A stretch of DNA of 64,000 bases, from contig CM072803.1 in NCBI GenBank assembly GCA_037013495.1, positions 50,791,627 to 50,855,626 of the forward strand, written 5' to 3'. A program made the translations under genes and the position numbers. Position 1 is the stretch's first letter. Every line of letters starts with the position of its first letter. The notes beneath the pieces are model-generated. The model made no database searches and had not been told where the DNA came from. It was given only the letters and a program-made list of their open reading frames with translations. Shown here one piece after another: positions 27,311 through 38,493 of the stretch. Source of the DNA: Hippophae tibetana (lineage: Eukaryota > Streptophyta > Magnoliopsida > Rosales > Elaeagnaceae).

Positions 27311-29497
27311 CATATTTCACTAACTCTTCCTCTTAAAATGGGTTTGAAACCTATATTTCTAGGGAGAAAGGGACAAGCAAAGGCAAATTCATTACGATCT
27401 CCTCCAAAACAACCACAATAACTTATAAATAAGTTAAGAATATTGATGTCAAAAATGAGTCGAAAATGAGAATTATTGATCTCTTATTTAGAATAATGAA
27501 CAAAATTTCAAATTTAAATAGTTTTGCATCATAAGACGTAATAATTTCACTTAAATATATCATAATTATTAGGAAATAAAACGCGTAGTATTTATTTCCT
27601 CAACTTTCTTTTATAATATAGATATGAGAAAATGATTATGTTTTATTTTCCTGTTTTTGACTTTTCCTCATGATCTATGATTATTTTCTTTCCTTTGTAA
27701 GTCCTAATTCCCCGCACAGGCAAATTCATGCAAATTATATTACCTCCCTTCCAAACGGAAAAAGTTGACGGATAGAGGTTTTTTTAGACATCATTTGTAA
27801 ACTTCTTGTTACATAGCTAGAAAAATTGCTATTGTGGATGAGCGTAATATGTAGCATCATATTTCACTAACTCTTACTCTTAAAATGGGTTTGAAACCTA
27901 GATTTCTAGGGAGAAAGGGACAACCAAAGGCAAATTCATTACGATGCCATCCAAAAAAACCACAATAATTTATAAATAAGTTAAGAATATTGATGTAAAA
28001 AATGAGTCGAAAATGAGAATTATTGATCTCTTATTTAGAATAATGAACAAAATTTCAAATTTAAATAGTTTTGCATCATAAGACGTAATAATTTCACTCA
28101 AATATATCATAATTATTAGGAAAAAAAACGGGGAGTATTTATTTCTCCAACTTTCTTTTATGATATAGACATAAGAAAATGATTATGTTTTATTTTCCCC
28201 TTATTGATTTTTCCTCATGATCTATTATTATTTTCTTTCCTTTGAAAGTCCTAATTCCCCGCACAAGCAAATTCATGCAAATTATATTACCTCCCTTCCA
28301 AATGGAAAAAGTTGATGGATAGAGGTTGTTTTAGAAATCATTTGTAAACTTCTTGTTACCTAGCAAGAAAAATATCTATTGTGTATGAGCGTAATATGTA
28401 GCATCATATTTCACTAACTCTTACTCTTAGAATATGTTTGAAACCTAGATTTCTAGGGAGAAAGGGACAACAAAAAGGAAAATTCATTATGATCTCATCC
28501 AAAAAAACCACAATAACTTATAAATAAGTTAAGAATGTTGATGTCAAAAATGAGTCGAAAATGAGAATTATTGATCTCTTATTTAGGATAATGAACAAAA
28601 TTTCAAATTTAAATAGTTTTGTATTATAAGACGTAACAATTTCACTTAAATATATCATAATTATTAGGAAATAAAACGTGTAGTATTTATTTTGCCAACT
28701 TTCTTTTATAATATATATATGAGAAAATGATTATGTTTTATTTTCCCCATATTGATTTTTCCTCATGATCTATGATTATTTTCTTTCCTTTGTAAGTCCT
28801 AATTCCCCACACAGGCAAATTCATGCATATTATATTACCTCCCTTCCAAATTGAAAAAGTTGATGGATAGTGGTTGTTTTAGACATCATTTGTAAATTCT
28901 TGTTACATAGCTAGAAAAATTGCTATTATGGATGAACGTAATTTGTAGTATCATATTTCACTAACTCTTCCTCTTAAAATGGGTTTGAAACCTAGATTTC
29001 TAGGGAGAAAGGGACAAGCAAAGGCAAATTCATTACGATCTCCTCCAAAACAACCACAATAACTTATAAATAAGTTAAGAATATTGATGTCAAAAATGAG
29101 TAAAAAATGAGAATTATTGATCTCTTATTTAGAATAATGAAAAAAAATTTAAATTTAAATAGTTTTGCATAATAAGACGTAATAATTTCACTTAAATATA
29201 TCATAATTATTAGGAAATAAAACGCGTAGTATTTATTTCCCCAACTTTCTTTTATAATATAGATATGAGAAAATGATTATGTTTTATTTTCCCCATATTG
29301 ATTTTTCCTCATGATCTATGATTATTTTCTTTCCTTTGTAAGTCCTAATTCGCCACACAGGCAAATTCATGCATATTATATTACCTCCCTTCCAGATTGA
29401 AAAAGTTGATGGATAGAGGTTGTTTTAGACATCATTTGTAAATTCTTGTTACATAGCTAGAAAAATTGCTATTATGGATGAACGTAATTTGTAGTAT
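27311..29497 (+). repeat. Higher-order repeat, copy 2 of the 3279-bp register, then diverging units
   Basis: Units start at 27311, 27858, 28405 and 28952. The first two, and the start of the third, match 24032-25260 at a 3279-bp offset. From about 28530 the match ends, and the following sequence resembles 21845-22390 (for example 'gagtaaaaaatgag' and 'tttaaatttaaatag'). Confidence 0.85.
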
Positions 29498-32400
29498 CAT
29501 ATTTCACTAACTCTTCCTCTTAAAATGGGTTTGAAACGTAGATTTCTAGGGAGAAAGGGACAAGCAAAGGCAAATTCATTACGATCTCCTCCAAAACAAC
29601 CACAATAACTTATAAATAAGTTAAGAATATTGATGTCAAAAATGAGTCAAAAATGAGAATTATTAATCTCTTATTTAGAATAATGAACAAAATTTCAAAT
29701 TTAAATAGTTTTGCATCATAAGATGTAATAATTTCAGTTAAATATATCATAATTATTTGGGAATAAAACGCGTAGTATTTATTTCGCCATCTTTCTTTTA
29801 TAATATAGATATGAGAAAATGGTAATGTTTTATTTTCTCCATATTGATTTTTCCTCATGATCTATGATTATTTTCTTTCCTTTGTAAGTCCTAATTCCCC
29901 GCATAGGCAAATTCATGCAAAATTATATTACCTCCCTTCAAAATGGACAAAAGTTGATGGATAGAGGTTGTTTTAGACATCATTTGTAAACTTCTTGTTA
30001 CATAGCTAGAAGAATTGCTATTGTGGATGAGCGTAATATGTAGCATCATATTTCACTAACTCTTCCTCTTAAAATGGGTTTGAAACGTAGATTTCTAGAG
30101 AGAAAGGGACAACCAAAGGCAAATTCATTACGATGCCATCCAAAAAAACCACAATAATTTATAAATAAGTTAAGAATATTGATGTCAAAAATGAGTCGAA
30201 AATGAGAATTATTGATCTCTTATTTAGAATAATGAACAAAATTTCAAATTTAAATAGTTTTGCATCATAAGATGTAAAAATTTCAGTTAAATATATCATA
30301 ATTATTTGGAAATAAAACGCGTAGTATTTATTTCGCCAACTTTCTTTTATAATATAGATATGAGAAAATGGTAATGTTTTATTTTCCCCTTATTGATTTT
30401 TCCTCATTATCTATGATTATTTTCTTTCCTTTGTAAGTCAAAATGGAAAAAAGTTGATGGATAGAGTTTGTTTTAGACATCATTTGTAAACTTCTTGTTA
30501 CATAGCTAGAAGAATTGCTATTGTGGATGAGCGTAATATGTGGCATCATATTTCACTAACTCTTCCTCTTAAAATAGGTTTTGAAACCTAGATTTCTAGG
30601 GACAAAGGGACAACCAAAGGCAAATTCATTATGATCTCATCCAAAACAACACCAATAACTTATAAATAAGTTAAGAATATTGATGTCAAAAATGAGTTGA
30701 AAATGAGAATTATTGATCTCTTACTTAGAGTAATGAACAAAATTTCAAATTTCAATAGTTTGGATCATAAGATGTAATAATTTCACTTAAATATATCATA
30801 ATTATTAGGAAATAGAATGCGTAGTATTCATTTCGCCAACTTTCTTTTATAATATAGATATGAGAAAAGGATTATGTTTTATTTTCGCCTTAATGATTTT
30901 TCCCCATGATCTATGATTATTTTCTTTCCTTTGTAAGTCCTAATTCCCAGCACAGGCAAATTCATGCAAATTATATTACCTCTATTCCAACTGGAAAAAT
31001 TTGATGGATAGAGGTTGTTTTAGACATCATTTGTAAACATCATGTTACATAGCAAGAAAAATTGCTATTGTGGATGAGCGTAATATGTAGCATCATATTT
31101 CACTAACTCTTATTCTTAAAATTGGTTTGAAACCTAGATTTCTAGGGAGAAAGGGACAAGCAAAGGCAAATTCATTACGATCTCCTCCAAAACAACCACA
31201 ATAACTTATAAATAAGTTAAGAATATTGATGTCAAAAATGAGTCGAAAATGAGAATTATTGATCTCTTATTTAGAATAATGAACAAAATTTCAAATTTAA
31301 ATAGTTTTGCATCATAAGACGTAATAATTTCACTTAAATATATCATAATTATTAGGAAATAAAACGCGTAGTATTTATTTCGCCAACTTTCTTTTATAAT
31401 ATAGACATGAGAAAATGAATATGTTTTATTTTTCCCTTATTGATTTTTCTCGATGATCTATGATTATTTTCTTTCCTTTGTAAGTCTTAATTCCTAGCAC
31501 AGGCAAATTCATGCAAATTATATTACCTCCCTTCCAAATGAAAAATGTTGATGGATAGAGGTTGTTTCACACATCATTTACAAACTTTTTGTTAGCTACC
31601 TAGAAATATTGCTATTGTGGATGAGCGTAATATGTAGCATTATATTTCACTAACTCTTTCTCTTAGAATAGGTTTGAAACCTAGATTTCTAGGGAGAAAG
31701 GGACAACCAAAGGCAAATTCATTACGATGCCATCCAAAAAAACTAAAATAACTTATAAATAAGTTAAGAATATTGATGTCAAAATGAGTTGAAAATGAGA
31801 ATTATTGATCTCTTATTTAGAATAATGAACAAAATTTCAAATTTAAATAGTTTTGCATCATAAGATGTAAAACTTTCAGTTAAATATATCATAATTATTT
31901 GGAAATAAAATGCGTAGTATTTATTTCGCCAACTTTCTTTTATAATATAGATATGAGAAAATGGTAATGTTTTATTTTCCCCTTATTGATTTTTCGTCAT
32001 TATCTATGATTATTTTCTTTCCTTTTTAAGTCAAAATGGAAAAAAGATGATGGATAGAGTTTGTTTTAGACATCATTTGTAAACTTCTTGTTACATACCT
32101 AGAAGAATTGCTATTGTGGATGAGCGTAATATGTAGCATCATATTTCACTAACTCTTCCTCTTAAAATAGGTTTTGAAACCTAGATTTCTAGGGACAAAG
32201 GGACAACCAAAGGCAAATTCATTATGATGTCATCCAAAACAACCACATTAACTTATAAATAAGTTAAGAATATTGATGTCAAAAATGAGTCGAAAATGAG
32301 AATTATTGATCTCTTACTTAGAGTAATGAACAAAATTTCAAATTTCAATAGTTTTGCATCATAAGATGTAATAATTTCAGTTAAATATATCATAAATATT

Positions 32401-35400
32401 TGGGAATAAAACGCGTAGTATTTATTTCGCCATCTTTCTTTTATAATATAGATATGAGAAAATGGTAATGTTTTATTTTCTCCATATTGATTTTTCCTCA
32501 TGATCTATGATTATTTTCTTTCCTTTGTAAGTCCTAATTCCCCGCATAGGCAAATTCATGCAAAATTATATTACCTCCCTTCAAAATGGACAAAAGTTGA
32601 TGGATAGAGGTTGTTTTAGACATCATTTGTAAACTTCTTGTTACATAGCTAGAAGAATTGCTATTGTGGATGAGCGTAATATGTAGCATCATATTTCACT
32701 AACTCTTCCTCTTAAAATGGGTTTGAAACCTAGATTTCTAGAGAGAAAGGGACAACCAAAGGCAAATTCATTACGATGCCATCCAAAAAAACCACAATAA
32801 TTTATAAATAAGTTAAGAATATTGATGTCAAAAATGAGTCGAAAATGAGAATTATTGATCTCTTATTTAGAATAATGAACAAAATTTCAAATTTAAATAG
32901 TTTTGCATCATAAGATGTAAAAATTTCAGTTAAATATATCATAATTATTTGGAAATAAAACGCGTAGTATTTATTTCGCCAACTTTCTTTTATAATATAG
33001 ATATGAGAAAATGGTAATGTTTTATTTTCCCCTTATTGATTTTTCCTCATTATCTATGATTATTTTCTTTCCTTTGTAAGTCAAAATGGAAAAAAGTTGA
33101 TGGATAGAGTTTGTTTTAGACATCATTTGTAAACTTCTTGTTACATAGCTAGAAGAATTGCTATTGTGGATGAGCGTAATATGTAGCATCATATTTCACT
33201 AACTCTTCCTCTTAAAATAGGTTTTGAAACCTAGATTTCTAGGGACAAAGTGACAACCAAAGGCAAATTCATTATGATCTCATCCAAAACAACACCAATA
33301 ACTTATAAATAAGTTAAGAATATTGATGTCAAAAATGAGTTGAAAATGAGAATTATTGATCTCTTACTTAGAGTAATGAACAAAATTTCAAATTTCAATA
33401 GTTTGGATCATAAGATGTAATAATTTCAGTTAAATATATCATAATTATTTGGAAATAAAACGCGTAGTATTTATTTCCTCAACTTTCTTTTATAATATAG
33501 ATATGAGAAAATGATTATGTTTTATTTTCCTGTTTTTGACTTTTCCTCATGATCTATGATTATTTTCTTTCCTTTGTAAGTCCTAATTCCCCGCACAGGC
33601 AAATTCATGCATATTATATTACCTCCCTTCCAAATGGAAAAAGTTGATGGATAGAGGTTGTTTTAGACATCATTTGTAAATTCTTGTTACATAGCTAGAA
33701 AAATTGCTATTATGGATGAACGTAATTTGTATTATCATATTTCACTAACTCTTCCTCTTAAAATGGGTTTGAAACCTATATTTCTAGGGAGAAAGGGACA
33801 AGCAAAGGCAAATTCATTAAGATCTCCTCCAAAACAACCACAATAACTTATAAATAAGTTAAGAATATTGATGTCAAAAATGAGTCGAAAATGAGAATTA
33901 TTGATCTCTTATTTAGAATAATGAACAAAATTTCAAATTTAAATAGTTTTGCATCATAAGACGTAATAATTTCACTTAAATATATCATAATTATTAGAAA
34001 ATAAAACGCGTAGTATTTATTTCCCCAACTTTCTTTTATAATATAGATATGAGAAAATGATTATGTTTTATTTTCCTCTTTTTGACTTTTCCTCATGATC
34101 TATGATTATTTTCTTTCCTTTGTAAGTCCTAATTCCCCGCACAGGCAAATTCATGCAAATTATATTACCTCCCTTCCAAACGGAAAAAGTTGACGGATAG
34201 AGGTTGTTTTAGACATCATTTGTAAACTTCTTGTTACATAGCTAGAAAAATTGCTATTGTGGATGAGCGTAATATGTAGCATCATATTTCACTAACTCTT
34301 ACTCTTAGAATGGGTTTGAAACCTAGATTTCTAGGAAGAAAGGGACAACCAAAGGCAAATTCATTATGATGCCATCCAAAAAAACCACAATAACTTATAA
34401 ATAAGTTAAGAATATTGATGTCAAAATGAGTTGAAAATGAGAATTATTGATCTCTTATTTAGAATAATGAACAAAATTTCAAATTTAAATAGTTTTGCAT
34501 CATAAGATGTAAAACTTTCAGTTAAATATATCATAATTATTTGGAAATAAAATGCGTAGTATTTATTTCGCCAACTTTCTTTTATAATATAGATATGAGA
34601 AAATGGTAATGTTTTATTTTCCCCTTATTGATTTTTCCTAATTATCTATGATTATTTTCTTTCCTTTTTAAGTCAAAATGGAAAAAAGTTGATGGATAGA
34701 GTTTGTTTTAGACATCATTTGTAAACTTCTTGTTACATACCTAGAAGAATTGCTATTGTGGATGAGCGTAATATGTAGCATCATATTTCACTAACTCTTC
34801 CTCTTAAAATAGGTTTTGAAACCTAGATTTCTAGGGACAAAGGGACAACCAAAGGCAAATTCATTATGATCTCATCCAAAACAACACCAATAACTTATAA
34901 ATAAGTTAAGAATATTGATGTCAAAAATGAGTTGAAAATGAGAATTATTGATCTCTTACTTAGAGTAATGAACAAAATTTCAAATTTCAATAGTTTGGAT
35001 CATAAGATGTAATAATTTCACTTAAATATATCATAATTATTAGGAAATAGAATGCGTAGTATTCATTTCGCCAACTTTCTTTTATAATATAGATATGAGA
35101 AAAGGATTATGTTTTATTTTCGCCTTAATGATTTTTCCCCATGATCTATTATTATTTTCTTTCCTTTGTAAGTCCTAATTCCCAGCACAGGCAAATTCAT
35201 GCAAATTATATTACCTCTATTCCAACTGGAAAAAGTTGATGGATAGAGGTTGTTTTAGACATCATTTGTAAACATCATGTTACATAGCAAGAAAAATTGC
35301 TATTGTGGATGAGCGTAATATGTAGCATCATATTTCACTAACTCTTACTCTTAAAATTGGTTTGAAACCTAGATTTCTAGGGAGAAAGGGACAACGAAAG

Positions 35401-36485
35401 GCAAATTCATTATGATCTCATCCAAAACAACCACAATAACTTATAAATAAGTTAAGAATATTGATGTCAAAAATGAGTCGAAAATGAGAATTATTGATCT
35501 CTTATTTAGAATAATGAACAAAATTTCAAATTTAAATAGTTTTGCATCATACGACGTAATAATTTCAGTTAAATATATCATAATTATTTGGAAATAAAAC
35601 GCGTAGTATTTATTTCGCCAACTTTCTTTTATAATATAGATATGAGAAAATGGTAATGTTTTATTTTCCCCATATTGATTTTTCCTCATGATCTATGATT
35701 ATTTTCTTTCCTTTGTAAGTCCTAATTCCCCGAATAGGCAAATTCATGCAAATTATATTACCTCCCTTCAAAATGGAAAAAAGTTGATGGATAGAGGTTG
35801 TTTTAGACATCATTTGTAAACTTCTTGTTACATAGCTAGAAGAATTGCTATTGTGGATGAGCGTAATATGTACCATCATATTTCACTAACTCTTCCTCTT
35901 AAAATGGGTTTGAAACCTAGATTTCTAGGGACAAAGGGACAACCAAAGGCAAATTCATTATGATCTCATCCAAAACAACCACAATAACTTATAAATAAGT
36001 TAAGAATATTGATGTCAAAAATGAGTCGAAAATGAGAATTATTGATCTCTTATTTAGAATAATCAACAAAATTTCAAATTTAAATAGTTTTGCATCATAA
36101 GACGTAATAATTTCACTTAAATATATCATAATTATTAGGAAATAAAACGCGTAGTATTTATTTCCCCAACTTTCTTTTATAATATAGATATGAGAAAATG
36201 ATTATGTTTTATTTTCCTCTTTTTGACTTTTCCTCATGATCTATGATTATTTTCTTTCCTTTGTAAGTCCTAATTCCCCGCACAGGCAAATTCATGCAAA
36301 TTATATTACCTCCCTTCCAAACGGAAAAAGTTGACGGATAGAGGTTGTTTTTGACATCATTTGTAAACTTCTTGTTGCATAGCTAGAAAAATTGCTATTG
36401 TGGATGAGCGTAATATGTAGCATTATATTTCACTAACTCTTTCTCTTATAATAGGTTTGAAACCTAGATTTCTAGGGACAAAGGG
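29498..36485 (+). repeat. Satellite zone 5: mosaic of full (about 547 bp) and short (about 500 bp) monomers
   Basis: Units start at 29498, 30047, 30547, 31094, 31641, 32140, 32690, 33190, 33736, 34283, 34782, 35329, 35877 and 36424. Units at 30047, 31641, 32690 and 34283 are 499-500 bp because about 48 bp between 'gtaagtc' and 'aaaatgg' are missing. Segment 29640-30787 recurs at 32283-33430 (offset 2643 bp), and the unit at 31641 recurs at 34283, giving a five-unit register. The last unit is cut off after about 62 bp at the LTR insert. The region from about 31127 onward belongs to the left copy of the 9001-bp duplication. Confidence 0.92.
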
Positions 36486-36494
36486 CCAAAAACT
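36486..36494 (-). other. Primer-binding-site stub of the retrotransposon, copy A
   Basis: On the minus strand the LTR end TCATCA is followed by AGTTTTTGG and then satellite CCCTTTGTCCC. From memory, Athila/Tat-type elements commonly continue here as AGTTTTTGGCGCC, the start of the tRNA primer binding site. The element therefore stops within the first few bases of that site. These bases match neither the LTR nor the satellite consensus (gggacaaccaaag on plus), which supports them being internal-domain remnant. Confidence 0.65.
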
Positions 36495-36728
36495 TGATGA
36501 ACGAAAACCGGCATCGCCGATCTTCGCAAATACTTTGGTTTTAATATTTATAAAACTCTCGCAAGTGCACGAATCATTTCGAAGAAAATGATAAGTATAC
36601 TCCCAAGGTCGATCTAAGGAAGGAATGTATGTGGTTTTTAATTTATTATTCAAACTTTTAAAAACGAAATTAAATCCTAAACATCCTGTCACGATAGTTT
36701 GGTTTTTGTGTTCCTAATCTAATGACAT

Positions 36729-36845
36729 AAAATAAACATATATACAGATTAATTAAATATAATCTAATAACATAAAAATAAACATAGATACAAATTCAAT
36801 AAATAATTATCTAAAAATAAACATATATACAGATTCAATAAATAT
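36729..36845. repeat. Three-copy minisatellite of about 40 bp in the LTR, copy A
   Basis: The word 'aataaacatatatacagatt' starts at 36731, and with small changes at 36777 and 36816, each followed by 'caataaat' or a variant. Spacing is 46 and 39 bp. Copy B lies at 45730-45846. Confidence 0.7.
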
Positions 36846-36982
36846 TCATGCAAATTTTTATCATTTATATTAACGGAGTATTTATGGATGTAATAACTAA
36901 ATTAATTATGCTTGCTCATATTAACTAGGTTATTAAAGATATAAATTGATTTTTTATTGATTCTCTCTTTTTTATATAAATA

Positions 36983-37135
36983 CCACCTTTGGTGGGGTTA
37001 GATATTCTTTGTTAACTAAACAAATCAATTAACACCTATGGGTGGGGTTGATAACTAATATGCTTAATTAAATTAATTCCTTTTTCTAAGAGATTGAAAA
37101 TGAACCATTTAAATGCCACCTTTGGTGGGGTTAGA
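36983..37135. repeat. Three dispersed copies of a 'cacctttggtggggtt' motif in the LTR, copy A
   Basis: Copies lie at 36983-37002, 37033-37052 and 37116-37135. The first and third are identical over 20 bp; the middle one reads cacctatgggtggggttga. Each contains an inverted CCACC/GGTGG pair around TTT (or close to it). They lie in the part of the LTR that would be transcribed. Function unknown. Copy B counterparts are 9001 bp further on. Confidence 0.7.
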
Positions 37136-37739
37136 CAATTTAAGCATTATTCAAGGTGTCCAAATTAAACATAAGAATTTAATTATCCGAGTACTAACTT
37201 TCAAGTTTTAAAACCACTATTGAAAACATGTTGTCAATACATTTTCACATAATAATTCTTATAAAAACTTTCGAAATAGAGTTTCACTCTAACTACCGGG
37301 CGATTGTACCAACAAATAAAAGAGCACTACTCTAAATTAGACCGGATAACTAAACCTTAAAATCTAATTTTCAGGTTTAAGTTTGTAATGAAAAATAATA
37401 TATTTCTCTCTAACATTCTTAATATAAAATCTTGAATAAAAACAAAATCAATTCATTTTAGAGATTTTTACCAATTTAATATTTCGCAAGCATAACAACG
37501 TCATTATTACATCATATTTACTAAACAGCTAGCATAGTTAAATTTAACCACATACAAGTTGAATATAACATGTAAGAATAAAGCATAAAAATAACTGTAA
37601 AGAAAATAAAATCCTTACAGAACTTTGACGCTATTCCCGTAGCTAGAAAACCTCCGAGCGGAATTTGCACTTCCATATATTGAATCAAAAATCTAAATTA
37701 TTACAAAAACATTACAAGTTCCTCTCACAAAGAGAAGAA

Positions 37740-37860
37740 CTCTAAACCTAAGAGAATTGAACTAAAAACTAAGAGAAAAACTAAGAAAAGCTTAGAAACT
37801 TAGAAAGAAACTAAGAGAAACTAAAAACTAAGAAATGAGAGAAAGAAAGAAGAGAGAAGT
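37740..37860 (-). other. Pyrimidine-rich leader with degenerate CTTAGTTT repeats, copy A
   Basis: On plus this is a purine-rich run of 'aactaagaga'-like repeats; on minus it reads as repeated TTAGTTTCTCTTAG-type words. It begins about 40 bp downstream of the TATA box and so would be the start of the LTR transcript. Similar CT-rich leaders are common in plant promoters. Copy B lies at 46741-46861. Confidence 0.55.
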
Positions 37861-37899
37861 GAGTTTTGAAGGTGTGTTTTGAAGTGAAGGGAAGGGGGG

Positions 37900-37907
37900 T
37901 ATTTATA
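37900..37907 (-). promoter_or_regulatory. TATA box of the LTR promoter, copy A
   Basis: The minus strand reads CACCTATAAATACCCCCC, a canonical plant TATA box. It is followed after about 40-100 bp by a pyrimidine-rich leader. Transcription would start roughly 25-35 bp downstream, near 37870, and run toward decreasing coordinates, through the rest of the LTR into satellite. The start site is inferred. Confidence 0.7.
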
Positions 37908-37985
37908 GGTGAGGATGGAGAGAAAAAATGAGTAAACAAATGTTAAAAAAATATTAAAAAATGTAAAAACGCGTATTGGAATTGC

Positions 37986-38034
37986 TGATGTCATCAATGA
38001 CGTCAGCATGACGTCACAGGGGCGGCTGCACGTG
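37986..38034. promoter_or_regulatory. bZIP-type motif cluster in the LTR, copy A
   Basis: Within 49 bp there are TGATGTCATCA (37986-37996), two perfect TGACGTCA palindromes (37998-38005 and 38009-38016, starts 11 bp apart), and a CACGTG G-box (38029-38034). The paired TGACG arrangement resembles as-1-type elements bound by TGA-class bZIP factors, and CACGTG is the core of bZIP and bHLH sites. The cluster lies about 80-135 bp upstream of the TATA box, a normal place for promoter elements. Binding and induction are inferred. Confidence 0.65.
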
Positions 38035-38204
38035 AAAAATGGGGCGAAAACGCGTTGGGCGCGCGGAGGGGGCTGCTGGGGCGCTGCGCGCGCACGCTGC
38101 TCGGTGCGCGTGAACAGTGCCCGCGCGCGGGCATGCACGGAATGGGGCGCTGGGGCGCGCGCGGCTGGGCGCTGGGCGCTGGGCTGCGGCGCGCGATTTT
38201 CGTC
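38017..38204. other. GC-rich tract in the LTR upstream region, copy A
   Basis: About 190 bp dominated by G and C with many CpG, in an otherwise very AT-rich window. It includes runs of alternating CG (tgcgcgcgcacg), a 16-bp perfect palindrome TGCCCGCGCGCGGGCA at 38118-38133, and short direct repeats of 'gctgggc' near 38165-38190. Several overlapping open frames cross it on both strands. They reflect the lack of AT-rich stop codons rather than genes. It lies upstream of the TATA box and would belong to U3. Confidence 0.8.
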
Positions 38205-38471
38205 TTTTTGACATTTTTGACCTTTTCGACCCATTTCGTCCGATTTTTCCATGTTTGTTGACCTTTTCTCACTTATTTATTGATATATTTGTGATGTATT
38301 GCTTCAAATATTCCTCTTTGAGTCTTTACATTGCGTTTTTAAGCCAAAATACCTGAAAAACAATAAAAATACTCGTGATTCCGAAAAAGACAAATTTATA
38401 TAAATATATGATAAAACATATAAATATATGTATTTTTAATCAATTAAGGTACATAAAATCATGGTTATTTT

Positions 38472-38488
38472 AGTGCTTTTTGAGCACT
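38472..38488. repeat. Hairpin at the LTR 5' terminus, copy A
   Basis: AGTGCT and AGCACT are exact inverted repeats around a 5-bp spacer (tttTG on plus), 5 bp inside the LTR end. Copy B has it at 47473-47489. It may serve integrase end recognition or be incidental. Confidence 0.6.
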
Positions 38489-38493
38489 CATCA

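Larger units (their letters stand above)
36495..38493 (-). mobile_element. Ty3/gypsy (Athila/Tat-type) LTR, copy A, minus orientation
   Basis: This 1999-bp segment is unrelated to the satellite. Read on the minus strand it begins TGATGAGTGCTC and ends GTTCATCA, so it has the TG...CA ends of an LTR within a 6-bp terminal inverted repeat (TGATGA/TCATCA). It contains a TATA box, an upstream cluster of bZIP-type motifs and a pyrimidine-rich transcribed leader. Near its end come 'gatcgaccttgggagta' and 'cgtgcacttgcgag', which I recall from Athila/Tat-type LTRs; this is memory, not a search result. The next bases are a primer-binding-site stub. No gag-pol or second LTR follows, so this is a truncated 5' LTR rather than a full element. 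It cannot move by itself. A solo LTR is less likely because internal-domain bases are attached and no target duplication is seen. Confidence 0.82.

Noticed and set aside
1-36485. CRISPR-like regular repetition
   Set aside because: The whole unit repeats, not a short repeat with unique spacers. Unit length and plant LTR content point to eukaryotic satellite DNA.
36423-36692. 89-residue minus-strand open frame across the LTR/satellite junction
   Set aside because: It runs from the LTR into the satellite, so it is a chance chimera made by the junction; copy B is identical through duplication.
37821-38252. 143-residue minus-strand open frame rich in Ala, Arg and Pro, and overlapping frames on both strands (with copies 9001 bp on)
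   Set aside because: They cross the GC-rich LTR tract, where stop codons are rare in all frames. The frame covers the promoter motifs and the TATA box itself, which is not plausible for a gene.
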